Source of the DNA: Phymatolithon calcareum
Taxonomy: Eukaryota; Rhodophyta; Florideophyceae; Hapalidiales
Direction of reading: 5' to 3'
DNA length: 64,000 nt
Assembly: GCA_977006965.1 (NCBI GenBank)
Contig: OZ345364.1
Location: 682,001-746,000, forward strand
Shown here: piece after piece, positions 10,101 to 20,369 of the stretch
Numbering within the stretch: the first letter of the stretch is position 1
Layout: each line of letters begins with the position of its first letter
Notes under the pieces: model-generated
The model's database searches: none
What the model saw: the letters and a program-made list of their open reading frames with translations, nothing else
Told to the model about the DNA's origin: nothing
Position numbers and translations under genes: made by a program

Positions 10101-11926
10101 TTCGGAGAAAGAGAGGAGGAGTTTTGTTGACGATGCGGAGCTGGATTGTCATCATTGGAACTCGTGAAACGGAGGGATAGTGGTGCTTGTGGGGGAGCTG
10201 GTGATACAGCTGTAGATACAAGTGGTTTCTGCACACATAGGCCGGGAGGGACTGGACGTTGGCGGAGGTGCGATGGTATTGGCTTGCGAGTTCGTCCAAA
10301 TAGAGTTGATATGTTGCACGTGGGCAGGGCTCGATTGGTATTCAGTCTGAGGGAGTAAAGTCCGTCGGTCATTGGTGCAATGCCTATGATCTGGCTGGGA
10401 TGTGGGGGTTTTGTGGGTCTGATGATGTACGCGGCTCTTTTCTGAAATAGTACGTCGTGGTTGGCGCAAAGCTGGCTTATGGAGAGCAAGTTTTTGGGGA
10501 ATGATGGGGCCAGCGCCAGCTGGGGCACGGTGAGGCTCGTGTGTTGATTTTGTAGAGTGTGGGGTCCAATGTACTGTATAGGTGAGAGGGTACCGTTGGC
10601 GGTGATGGTGTAATCATGCGGGATGATATTCTTGTGGGAGATTCCTGGGGCAGATAGATGAGAGGGGTAGCACCCTGAATCGAGGTACCATGTCTCGTGG
10701 AGGGATCGAGGATAATGAGAACTGTCGTTTACATCGTTTTCGTTTGCATTAGAATCTACATTCGCACTTGTTCGAATGACTTGGGGATGTGTAGTTGCAA
10801 TTGCATGCCCAGAAGCCGCATGATCGTCCGATGATAACGTGGGAGGCAGAAACGGCATTCCTTCAGCGACGTTGGCGTATAATCCGGAGGCTAGTATCTG
10901 TTGGGCTGTAGGGCCGTAAGTTGAGAATGCATTAAAGTCATGAGGAGTGTATTGCTGGCCGGCAGTTTGAAATTGATCATAAAAGTTAGACATTGGGCTA
11001 GCATGAGTGGCACCGGCGACCATTGCGTTCGGGAGTGGTCCTGATCTGCGCAGTTGCCGGCACTCTGATGCATCGTGGCGCCATGTAGCATGGAAGTGAC
11101 ACCAAGGCGCCTGAGGTGGGTAATTCGGTGGACGGGGAACGTTCTTCGATAGCATCTGGCGCGGTTGATAGGGCTGTTGCCGAGGAGGAAACGGATCTCG
11201 ACGAGGATGGGGGCGCTGCCACTGATTGTAGTCCATAAATGCCGACCTGCGAGCCGCAATTGGGTAGGAATTTTGAAACTGTTGTTGTGGAGGAGCTTGG
11301 AAGACAGGCGGAATGGGGGGCGCGCGTGGGCTTGACAGACGGCGGAAATTCTTGAGGCGCAGAAGTGTCCTTGAAAAGTCGCGCACGGTGCCTGGGGGAT
11401 TGGTTATCATTTGTTCACCGACAGTTGTGTACAGGGGGTTCCCACGTAGCCCCTCTATCATGAACATGACCGTGGTGACTTCGTCATCGATGTTTGGATA
11501 TGCAGCGGCGACCATTCGCGTGCGCATCTCTGTATGCTTATTCACATAGTCTTCAATAGTCACGTCGTCGACGAGAGTGATGGAACGCGCAGATTCGGCT
11601 AGAAGTGCGTGATCGACAGGACTGGATCCATCGAATGTGTTTTTGACGTGCAGACAAATCGCATACGGGGTTTTGGAGTATATGTCATGGCCGAGCTCGG
11701 GAAGTAGATTCGTTGGGATGCTTCCCATGATGATACATTGCGCAATGGCTCTTTTGGATGAAAAGTCTTGCGTGGCGGTTGTATCGGTGGCGTCCGGATA
11801 TGCAGGGTCAGAAATAATGTGTTCTTGAACGCCGTTGGCCGTTGCCGCTATGTGGACGGCGTCAAACCATAGGTTATAGTTGTGTTTGGAGAGTTTGGGG
11901 ATGGGGATGAGTTGGTTGGTTTGCAT
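7160..11926 (-). CDS. Copia gag-pol polyprotein (1588 aa)
   Basis: A single ORF from ATG at 11926 to TGA at 7160-7162. Domains in order: an N-terminal Gag of UBN2/copia type (residues ~1-260); a zinc knuckle C276-x2-H279-x4-H284-x4-C289, i.e. CHHC rather than CCHC; aspartic protease with D-S-G at 416-418; integrase zinc domain H633, H638, C669, C672; integrase core D699, D762, E798, with exactly 35 residues between the last two; reverse transcriptase with D1180 (HIDIESAF) and T-I-D-D at 1269-1272, where many copia elements have Y-V-D-D; RNase H with D1436, E1477 and D1513. All catalytic residues are present and there is no frameshift, so Gag and Pol are made in one frame. The 3' end of the ORF overlaps the junction inverted repeat. 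It makes the proteins for particle assembly, cDNA synthesis and integration. Confidence 0.96.
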   Translation of the reverse strand: MQTNQLIPIPKLSKHNYNLWFDAVHIAATANGVQEHIISDPAYPDATDTTATQDFSSKRAIAQCIIMGSIPTNLLPELGHDIYSKTPYAICLHVKNTFDGSSPVDHALLAESARSITLVDDVTIEDYVNKHTEMRTRMVAAAYPNIDDEVTTVMFMIEGLRGNPLYTTVGEQMITNPPGTVRDFSRTLLRLKNFRRLSSPRAPPIPPVFQAPPQQQFQNSYPIAARRSAFMDYNQWQRPHPRRDPFPPRQQPYQPRQMLSKNVPRPPNYPPQAPWCHFHATWRHDASECRQLRRSGPLPNAMVAGATHASPMSNFYDQFQTAGQQYTPHDFNAFSTYGPTAQQILASGLYANVAEGMPFLPPTLSSDDHAASGHAIATTHPQVIRTSANVDSNANENDVNDSSHYPRSLHETWYLDSGCYPSHLSAPGISHKNIIPHDYTITANGTLSPIQYIGPHTLQNQHTSLTVPQLALAPSFPKNLLSISQLCANHDVLFQKRAAYIIRPTKPPHPSQIIGIAPMTDGLYSLRLNTNRALPTCNISTLFGRTRKPIPSHLRQRPVPPGLCVQKPLVSTAVSPAPPQAPLSLRFTSSNDDNPAPHRQQNSSSLSPNVSSHTHTHEQVPPLPADSEAMRWHLIMAHVQPSTLRSMASRNLVIGMPPSLPPLSAPLTCSACFVGKHSKAAHPPRPHPILQPGTYISSDTCGPVTPLSLNGFQHFLTFIDRASKFCIVKLIKSRAELATLIPATLNEIMTHHNRPIQVLLTDNAKEYSSKALTLYYGQAGIRYCKTVPHTPQENSAAERLNRTLFERARASLHAARLPNPFWGAAILDAADKYNKTLHMTTMKVPHTAWFGTKPDVSKLLPFGTKGYVAHVTSNKKRKLEARSHPCRYLQMTDDNHYLVYNITLERIVKCRTANFSQYHHDRDPTRVLPITAHSLLVTAPAQAKGHTTSLLPRTQAVGSELSIPACISTQDKPSSRLPNSTLHVSHTTLEQPSECAPDNVHRSKNTFTRHPLRLQPPVARSTPRGVHIKSTTRYASMRPHSSSTRARCALQPAPSRITASTPAPTTLARARLYPDAAQWRSAYREELDKLKKYDTFEPLPLTSIPRGTRILPLTTDFRYKRDAQNNLDKRKVRIALRGDLSQPFVHYDPAALATYALDKATARIIFSIAAAQNLSLRHIDIESAFLHERLDPAYPIYVKIPTNFDGSDQYSYSYARLKSNLYGSKQAGHTYYKGMKTFLASHGYNTLATDSCVLTKHYPNGHYVLIGVTIDDFLVAATNPALVDDIKRVLSEKYTISDMGPPSQYIGWKVTRSPEGIHISQPAAIETLLEEFNMENCSPSLTPYCDGLLFEERQPDEPALDSEKYPYSRGVGLLRYIADCTRPDIFHVTNSLARYLKDPTMRHWTQFKRVLRYLKGTITFGIMYTCHAAPLMSYSDSDFGSCPDTRRSTSGSLHLLNSAPISWNSKRQDTVALSTAEAEYIAGCHTAQHTKWLQQLLSEILPAHTRPTTLCIDNQGALKMALANGPTKRSKYVDIKYHYLREAVAQKAIELKYTPSTDMLADPFTKTLKPQKFLASRSRMNLCPVPSQ

Positions 11927-12073
11927 CGTGCTGGGGGCTTGGTCGTTTGGGCAGGGTCTGCTCAGGGGCTAGAGTGCGATGTGTGTGTGCTGTTTGGATG
12001 TTTTGGTTGTGCGAGGGATGCGTTGGGGGAAAGGTGGAAGCTAATGAAGAGTTCGTGCGCAGGTAGCGTAAAT

Positions 12074-12086
12074 GGGTCCCATAACC
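12074..12086 (-). promoter_or_regulatory. Primer-binding site, half-tRNA-iMet type
   Basis: Directly after the 5' LTR the element reads GGTTATGGGACCC. Drosophila copia has a near-identical site (GGTTATGGGCCC), complementary to the anticodon stem-loop of initiator methionine tRNA rather than to its 3' end, and is primed by a cleaved tRNA half. The plus strand here reads TCCCATAACC, with the CAT anticodon at 12080-12082. The comparison with copia rests on known biology; the match is one base short over twelve. Confidence 0.7.
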
Positions 12087-12196
12087 TGTGATCACTAGGT
12101 CTCTTACCTCTTTACTGTTACTGCAAGCTACGATTATGTATCTGCTGGCACCGTCGTTCCAGCGGTTGCATTTAGGGTATGATGTGAATCATAACA
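12087..12196 (-). repeat. Copia 5' LTR
   Basis: 110 bp. In element sense it starts TGTTATGATTCACATC and ends AGTGATCACA. This is very short for a copia LTR and must contain promoter and polyadenylation signals. It matches the 3' LTR except for one base and the 49-bp insertion in the latter. Confidence 0.9.
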
Positions 12197-12201
12197 CTCC
12201 C

Positions 12202-15200
12202 AATGACCGCCAAATTGCCCAACATGGGGTACAGTATACTGTCTGTAAGCCATGTTGTCCATTTCCTGCTTTCGGCCGCACACATGTAACATTTGAGCTA
12301 TCATACAGATTCGAATCTAGAATATCCTTGGTATCTGGATATCAGACCATTAAACATTGGACATCCAGTTATCAAGGTTTGAGTGTAACAGCATGAATCC
12401 ATTGTCCGTGCCTACGGTACCCTCAAAGGTTTTATCAAATTTGAGCATTTACAGAATATTCATTTTCAGGATTGTTTTCTGGAAGCGGTCATGGATCTTC
12501 CCTAACATTCAGTAATATTTTTGATGCCACTGCACTGCTCATTTTGCTTCATCTAAGAAAGCACCTGCAAGAAATTTTTTGCATGAGTGCCTTTCTTGTA
12601 GCTTTCGAGCTTTATAAGCCTTTGAATATGTATAGATGCCGGCCATCAATACCAACTAATGTCACTGTGGTGGACACTCAAGTACACCTGTCATTCAGAG
12701 CTTATGTTTCAAAATTGAAATCAAAATATCGTGGCGCTGACATCCCTAAGATTTTGCCCATCTTTTTATTGAGGATTGACCGTAGCTTAAGTTAGTATTA
12801 GAAGCCCTTTAAAATATGGGAAAGTTGCTACATGCGTGATGGTTCGTGGCGTGTGGACTCTGCATTTGCATGCAGAGGGAAAGGTGTCACTTTGCACTCA
12901 TGTATTATCCGCCTTATAACACGCGAATCCAAGCTTTCCGATCGGCGAGATGACTTAGATGATATCGGCGAATTTTCGTCCTAGATTCACAGCCAAGATG
13001 CAGGAACTTTGGAGGATAATCGGTTCCACGATTGTAGTGCCCAAAGGGTCTTTGAATCGATAGCTGTGTCCACGACGAGTGGAACACACCGTCTCCGACA
13101 TTTGGTATTAGCCGCACTAGCTCGTGCTAGACTTCTTGATTGGGTTCAGTTTTCTTCTTGATGCTTGGGTTCCCTCGCATTGAGGTACTCCCAGCGAGTT
13201 GTTATGTCATTTCTGCTACACCAATTTCGTTACCAAACTTGGGTAAACATTTGCGTTCCTATTGAACACGAAAGAAACTATCCACGAAGTCAGTCGAATG
13301 ATTGCTACTGTGATACACACAATAAGTGTTGCGCGCAATGTATACGACCAGGCCTTCTACGTCGCGCTGGTCCACGTGGAATTCCACGAACATGCTCTAG
13401 TCTCCATGCCGGGTATCGACAAAAGGAAATAAGAACTCTGAATATTCGAATATTTTCGTGCTTGGGACAATCCTGCGCCGTGAACCATGGAAATCATCAA
13501 GTACAGTAGCGCAATGCAATGAACTACACAAGAGGCAATGGAAACCGCGGTGCTGATTTGTGCGTTTCAGCATGAAACGCAGAAATCAGTTCTACACTTC
13601 ATGATGATCATGCATCAGAGAAATTAATAGAGAAACTAAAATTGATATGTCGAAGAGCCATTTTTGTACAGTCTGAATACCGAAGCTCCTCGCTTCCCTC
13701 ATTGACAATTCATGAAGCTTTCCTTTTGACGCAATCAATATCGTTAATGTCACGGTTAGCAGGTAGGGACAAGATTTAAAACGACTATGCGGTGACCAAG
13801 GGAGGAGCCGGACCTCTGTTTCAAAAAGTTGTGCAGTACATTATGATGGCTGCACTTGGATCGGGAAAGCCTTCCGGGACGTATTACTGCTCATTGTTGC
13901 CGGTGCAGCAACGATTTCTGTGCAACACAGCACCGTGACCAGGAGGAGCTAGAAGCAAGGAGGCGATTTTTGTTCCATGCGCTCACGCGCATGCGCATAT
14001 GACATGCAATGGTGACTCGCTGTCAGTGTCAGCGATCGCGATGGCTGAGAAAAGGCACAGTTGTAAACTTTACTGTACTGTAGTTATGAAGATCAGGCCC
14101 AATAGTGTAGAGAGCTCATTATCTAAAGATAATGACTGCGCTTCAGGGCCAGGGACCCTGACCAAGGGTCATTGATATAGTACAGTACATGGAAGAGTTT
14201 TTCTCCGCGACTCGGAAGCTAACCTTATCATAGAGCATTTTCGAATTCATTCAGTGGTCAACTCATTTATGGCACGTGGACAAAAAGTCGTCGACATCAC
14301 TAGTCCCAGTGCAATGTGCAGCATGGACAGTGACCGGAGCCACGCGCTCGGCACTCCGTGGATATCCATGTCACGCTTACCAAAGGAGTTCAGTTTCTCT
14401 TCCAAGTTAGAATCCAAAAAATATTGCGAAGGTGGAACTTCGTCACCAATCGTGTTTCATATCTCTCGTGCATCGACAGAATGTATAGATGTTGAATTTT
14501 GAAATCTGCACTCAAAGCAACCCCAGCGCCTGCATATGTGCAGATGCTAATGCCCTCGTAAGTATGCAGATTCGACTTTCTAGGAATTGGATTAATTCCG
14601 GGAGTCCCATGCTGGAAAAGGCCGGCATATTTACCCCGTTCGTGTATTCCTAACATCCAAATTTTCAACTGGTAAATAGGAAACTTTGCGTGAGATTGTG
14701 TCAATGCACCCGGGGCTTGTTTTTCTTCTTCAGACGACCAAACAGGCATCGATCTATTTAAGTCTTACCATTGCTTACTTCTGCAAGCAAAATGGGCGGC
14801 TTTCTTGGAAAATGAGCGATTCATAAAACTCTAATACTCCTCTTTTACATGGACGTGTCTCTGTCCTCATATAATATTGAGTACCCTTGGCTAGTTAGAA
14901 TTCTTATCTCAAGCATCTGGAAGTACTATGCTAGTACTGATTTCTCCTTTTCTCTTCGTGTGGAGCGAATATTTTATGGTTTGAGATGGCAAATCGTAAT
15001 TGGTATCATTATAGAGACACAGGTCAGCTTTGGGGGACCATTGCAAGCTCCTTGACCTACGCTGAATTACAGGGATGTATGAATGAATTTCCATAAGGCA
15101 GTAATACAAAAGCTGTACTGACCTAAATCAGCATAATTCCACGTTCCAACAGAGAAGTTCTTGCGTGAAAGAAGAAGAAGAGGAAATTTTTATTATAGTG

Positions 15201-15590
15201 TTACCAATGTTCTTGCCTGAAATTAAGAGCAGACTGTCAGCCATTGTTGCAGTCTTTACCTCTCTGTTAGTGCAGTAGACCTTCTTCACTGTCATGAGTG
15301 ACCCTAGAAGAATCCAAGGTGGGCGAGAATGGGATTAGCGCGACACTTTTAGTATCATAATGTTTACCTTTGTGGAAAGAGTAGAGACTCTTATCTTCAT
15401 CAACTCAATTATGAGCCTTAGACAAAATATATTCGCTACAGACGTTTCAGTATTCGTAAGGAATGAAGGGAGCTACTTGAAATGTTTGTGCTCTTCGCTG
15501 AACAGGCGTAGGACTACGGAATGACTAAATCGACAGAAAAGTGCTCAGTGACACTCTAAAATCGAAGGATTGGGAAGGCGCCGCCACCTC
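12202..15590. other. Stretch with no recognised gene
   Basis: No ORF here has a motif I recognise. A frame of about 100 codons ending near 12795 has no ATG start and no family resemblance. Small inverted repeats (for example CATTATCT/AGATAATG near 14115) are not exceptional. Probably old repeat sequence. Confidence 0.45.
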
Positions 15591-15599
15591 TACTGGTGA

Positions 15600-16165
15600 A
15601 TGAAGAAATTCAATAAGAATGTAATATATCTCGGGACAGCAGTCGACGAGAATGGAATTCGTGACAATAGGCTCTTGGAGCAATTAGAGAACGTAAGCAT
15701 GAATGTGCGACTCATGGAAACCCTAGCCATTGTGAGAAGATGATACAGCACAGAAGTGTGTATCAGACTATTCAGAGCTTTTATGAGGCCACTGTCTGGG
15801 TGTCTACGCACGTAACGCCAAATATAAACCACGTGTCGTAATTAAGTAGATTTATTCAGAAGGTACCATGTTCCAAACTAAAGAATGTCGGCATCTTTCT
15901 AATGTATTCTACTAGCCCAGAAATTTTTTACTTGCCTTAATCAGAAGTGCGAAGTATCATGTCAATGGGTCTAGCCACGTCATGGAGACCAGAGGTGGGT
16001 TTTCGTGCTCCACTGAATCGTGTTACACCAACAAAAAAAGAACCTCTTCTTTAGACAGAATCCAGCAAAAACCTCTTGGCACTAGGAAAATTTCCCCAAG
16101 CGTCAGCAGATGTGTAGGTAACTTTTAAATAAAACTCTATCTTTCTTCTTCTTCTAGCCACGTCA
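15600..16165 (+). pseudogene. C-family LINE relic with RT post-palm region and 3' tail
   Basis: Around 15616-15800 a plus-strand frame reads VIYLGTAVDENGIRDNRLLE, then an in-frame stop, then VCIRLFRAFMRP. It aligns with the post-palm block of the A-family LINE (VTYLGVSLDPGGVTD). The 3' end carries the C-family tail: GCGTCAGCAGATG, GGTAACTTTTAAATAAA, then (TTC)n at about 16145-16155. In-frame stops make it non-functional. Confidence 0.7.
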
Positions 16166-17481
16166 TTCTCATCTGTAGGCGCCTGTAGACTACCTCAGAA
16201 TACATAAAGTCCGCGTGTCGTAATTTAATTGATTTTATCCCAACTAGAGACAAGACGGCAAATTGCCAAATTATCTACTTCATCGCCGAGTTTGTTTCTT
16301 GATTTATTTTTTCTAACTTTAATATTCAAGTATTTTTTAGACTTTCCTGGACTTTTCTGTTCTTCTTTCGTTCTTTATTCGTCCTTCACGCTCTTTATTT
16401 GGTTCATATTTCTTACCTTTTCTTTTCAATTCTCTTTTGATTGTCGATTCTTTATACTTGATATTTTTCTCCGATTGACGGGGAAGGACTTACCCGGACA
16501 TTAGCATTTCAATTTTCTTTTGAACTTGTATTCTTGATGATCCCTCGCCTTGCTGCTAATCTATTTTGCGGAAGTTTTCTTGCAAATTCGAACTGGTTCT
16601 GCGTGCCACAGTGAAAATTCGAAAAGCTGTCTTCAGCGAAAATATATAAGCGTAGACTCAGTTCAAGAAGCACAAATCCTCTTCCACCACAAGGCGCATA
16701 TGCGCAACATGTAGTACCTGTTCCAGATATATTTGGCAAAGCGATACGTGACGAAGTCAGAGATTGATTGAGCTGGAGGGTGTTGTACATTTACGATACT
16801 ACCCTTTCTTTGTTTTCCTACTATCAGTCGTTGCTTGTCTGCCATCCATCGGTCCGCTGGCCGCATTACAGGCGGGATTTATTTATTCCTTTCTTATTTT
16901 ATCTATCAAATTGCCCATTATATTTTCTAGACGTTTTTACAACGTTCTGTTCGTTTTACAAGGGGAAAGTTAGACAGGGACGAAAGCAGAATTTTTCAGT
17001 TTCAAAGATTGTAGAGAAAAATTATACTCTGTTGTGCCAGGCATAGTATGGGTTAACGATTGTATCAAAACTATTAGCGAATAGCGTGGTGCTAGTTGGG
17101 ATGAGTTGTGTCGAGCGGAGGCCGGCAGCCAATTGCAGTTTTCAAAAGCAACAGTCACGTCTGAAAGCAAACGTATCTGCACCGGAGTTAAATGGGTACG
17201 ACCCCGTTACAGCAAAAACCGCGGAAAATTTTTCATGTTCTAATTGCAACACTCCAGCGAAAACTGTCGCGATGGTCATATCGCCGCTTTATCAGAGCTG
17301 TATTTTCAAGGGGATATTGAGGCATGTTGTACTCGACAATTTTGGTTATATCTGTAATAAATGGTCCAAATTCGAAACTTTTTGAAACTTTCAGAAGCGT
17401 TAGACACCCCAACTGTGCACGAAAACTCCGCCACAGTGCTAACAAGAAAGTCGAATTTCCTGTTCACGCAAGGATTGTGTC
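16166..17481. other. Stretch with no recognised gene
   Basis: T-rich from 16300 to 16480, then mixed. The short open frames have no recognisable motif. It may include upstream sequence of the gene at 17482. Confidence 0.45.
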
Positions 17482-18620
17482 ATGTCATGCGCACAGCACC
17501 ACAACATGCGCAAGGGCCGCTGTGCATCTTGCCTCCGATGCGTCTACTGCCCTCCAGGCCCGGCTTGTACCGTCTCACATAAGCGAAAGAGTCCTGGTCG
17601 CCCCTGTGGCACAACTTCGAGTGCGGTGCAAAATCAAGAATCTCTACTATCACCGAGGATGCGTACCGCAGACATTGGCGGGCACATCCGCAGTGTCGTG
17701 AATGGAGAGGAGATGTTGAACAAAACACATGGTAAATTGGCCGTCCGTACCGCCGCGGAGGTCCTTGGAGTCAATCTCAATTTATTTGCATGGACCGGGT
17801 CTTCCACATCAGTCAGCAATGTTGCCTGTAACGATATAGCGAGACTCACGTGCTCAATCGTCGCGGCGATGTGCCCGAGCGGTGTGCCTAATTCAAATGT
17901 GAACTTAATGCGCCTTACCAAAAAAATTACAAAGGGCTTGACAATGTTTAACCGCAGCGTACGCGATATGAATGAAATTGGCCCGCGCCCAGGTGGAGAT
18001 GAAAACGATGGCGAGGGGGATTCCGACGACGTAAGCAGTTATGAGGATGAAGAAAACAGAGAAACGATCTCAAGCGTTATACCTCACAGGCTTGTCAAAA
18101 AGTTACTTGAAGTCGCTTCTAGAGGAAACAAAACAGCCAAGCGCTACGCATTTTTCGTTCTTTGCGCTGGGCTCTCCCGACGACAAATCAACGAGCTGAG
18201 CGAGCGGCAGGCTATTTCTAACGTTCAGGTGGGACAGTGCTTTTTTCCGAGCCGCCGGAGCGATTTTACCTCATAGCATCAGGAAAGGACCTCACTACAC
18301 GACGCCATAAAACCCCTCTCAACATTGAAGACATTCTGGCCGCACTCGATACGCTGCACAGTATGTGCAAGCTAAGTTGGCGAAACGGAATTCTCCGCAC
18401 GATTAAGATTGGTAACGATCATTTCCATGTTCCGCTCCTCCAGCGTCAAGTCAGTCTGATCAGGCTGATCAAGCGTTACAAGGAGATTTGCGAGGCTGAG
18501 AAGTCGCTTGAAAGTACTGTAGACAGCGAAAGCTCACTGCCTAAAAGGGTCGGGGTGCAGTTATTTAGGAGACTCGCCAACATAATAACTGTGCCAACCC
18601 GATCTCCACTTGCACTATGA
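17482..18620 (+). CDS. Unrecognised Cys-rich, acidic protein gene (frame change at about 18.23 kb)
   Basis: I do not recognise this family. The first frame starts at ATG 17482 and runs to 18276. Its N-terminus has a Cys cluster C14-x2-C17-x2-C20-x2-C23-x5-C29, followed by a basic KRKSPGRP resembling an AT-hook, and residues ~168-190 are very acidic. This suggests a zinc- and DNA-binding nuclear protein. A second frame from about 18237 to 18617 continues with similar composition, without its own ATG. Two explanations join them: a -1 shift at the T6 run near 18241, or a 59-nt GT-AG intron at 18229-18287 (donor CAG/GTGGGA, acceptor GAAAG/GAC), which restores phase exactly. It lies among transposons and may be a transposon accessory gene. 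Confidence 0.5.
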
Positions 18621-18967
18621 AGCAGACTTTATATGCTTTCAATAGCTATAACAGAAGTAGAAGAAAATCTACCAAATCCAACCTATTAAAAGCATAAAAT
18701 TTCGCCTTTCTCTACCCCTAACATATGTAGAACCAGTCATGCCAGGGACCGCCATGGGAATGGCCGGATATGCGTGGTCTGTAAGAGACATGACTAAGAC
18801 TGAAATGAACAAGTTGCATATTCGATTTACATTTTTACGACTATAGCAAGAAGAGCAAAGCTTAGAATAAGATTTATCGATTTTTCGTAAAGTCAATATT
18901 CTGTCGCAGAAAATAGAATGAACAAAATTTCCACAGGACAGATAAATGTGTCCTGTTGTTATGTGTG

Positions 18968-19029
18968 GTCATGTGGACAGATGCACGCCCCCACCACATG
19001 TGGTGGGGGCGTGCATCTGTCCACATGAC
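18968..19029. repeat. 62-bp perfect palindrome
   Basis: The two 31-bp halves around the centre at 18998/18999 are exact reverse complements with no loop (centre CCACCACATGTGGTGG, ends GTCATGTGG and CCACATGAC). No terminal repeats or duplications are evident around it. Perfect palindromes this long are usually unstable in genomes, so it is either young or functional. Confidence 0.95.
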
Positions 19030-20369
19030 AGGAAAATGTTGAATCGTTTACAGAACAACCTTACTTTCCAATATCTGCAAATGTTTTCATTTATTTCAAC
19101 ACAATCCACAAAACTCTACGATATGAAATAAATTTAAAAATTGGTGCATTTTTAAAATAATCTACTGGTGAGTTTCAAAACTGGCACCCACATCATTTTG
19201 TGCATACATTGTAGGTGATTCATCATTGACTGTTGAACTAAGTTTTAAGGTTTACCTAGATACATTGCAGTAGTAAATATCAAATGGATGGACTACGACA
19301 ACTGGTTTTCGGAGCACCTTTGGAAGCCCAATTTGTGCTGCGAGCGTGGCACATACATTATCTATTATAGCCCACTATCCATATGTACTTCAAAAGACTC
19401 TTCGAGGGATTATATTAAAATTGAATTTGTGGGCATAGTGTTTTTTTCAAAATGGAAAATAGGTTTCTCCTTTTTTAAATTTTGAGAAATAACCCATGAT
19501 TCTTTAACTTGGACCTAGAGAGAAGGAATTTACCATCTTTGCTGAGAATTCTCTCCCCATTGCAATACAATCTAACCCTAGCCACAACTCGTACCGAAAT
19601 TTAGAGGTATTATTAGGCCAGTTTGGCACATCGATAGAAACGGTCATATGTGTGAAATATTTGGGGCATTCCTGCTCTGTGCACCTGACGTATATGGCGG
19701 TACTCGATCGAGGCTCATGATGAGTCTAGACCACAAGGGACCATTAGTTAAACAGCGGTGCCCATCAGAGATTTCGAATACTGCAGTCTGGCGCCATATG
19801 CGGTAATGACTAATGCTTTGTCGTGTTCTGTTCATACCTTGTAAAAAATAATTCATATTTAAATGTATTCGAATATGCAGTTATATTTATTTATTCAACT
19901 GCAATCTGTTGGATAAATAATTCATTCATAGCCTCGATAGAATAAAATAATTTATTTTTGCAGGAGGAAGAATACTTTTAGAATTACTCTCCGTGTCTGA
20001 TTCTGAAGGTGCTCGTACTTTTCTTTTCTATTACTGCTAATGTTGCTCCCAAATAGAACATGTTTTCTTGCCTGCGTAACGTTGCATCATTACACTCACT
20101 TGATTGATATCAATAGTACGTGTCTCGCTTGTAGACTACAACGTACTATGATTTGAACGTTGATGAGAACATTAGAACCATCTTTCCGACAATTAGCTGT
20201 TATCAGGATTGCTGCAATGTTTAAAAACTAGTACTTAAATTGCGACCCGGGCAAGTCAAATCACTCACATCCAAGTCAACCTCCATCACTTCATCAACCT
20301 CTACTAATTGCATATCTTTGTGAGCGTCCTTCAATTTTATTTGGACTACTGGAATCATGCCACACAAGT
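19030..20369. other. Stretch with no recognised gene
   Basis: AT-rich, with no motif-bearing ORF. The region just before 20370 may be the 5' flank of the hAT relic. Confidence 0.45.

Larger units (their letters stand above)
6987..12201 (-). mobile_element. Intact Ty1/copia LTR retrotransposon with 5-bp TSD
   Basis: The element occupies 6992-12196 and is transcribed on the minus strand. A 5-bp target duplication CTCCC flanks it (6987-6991 and 12197-12201). The 5' LTR is 12087-12196 (110 bp) and the 3' LTR 6992-7150 (159 bp). Over their shared part they differ at about one base, so the insertion is recent. Between them lie a primer-binding site, a 147-base leader, one uninterrupted gag-pol ORF and a short purine tract. 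Protease, integrase, RT, RNase H order is the copia (Pseudoviridae-type) order. The element is probably autonomous. Confidence 0.95.

Noticed and set aside
7242-11259. Plus- and minus-strand ORFs of 60-158 codons inside the copia pol
   Set aside because: All are out-of-frame shadows of the 1588-codon ORF.
12910-13200. LINE relic suggested by RWEYLN on the minus strand
   Set aside because: Only one short match to the PRWEYA block, with neighbouring residues not alignable to families A-C.
17324-17728. Frames overlapping the start of the Cys-rich gene
   Set aside because: They lie in alternative frames of the same sequence, without motifs.
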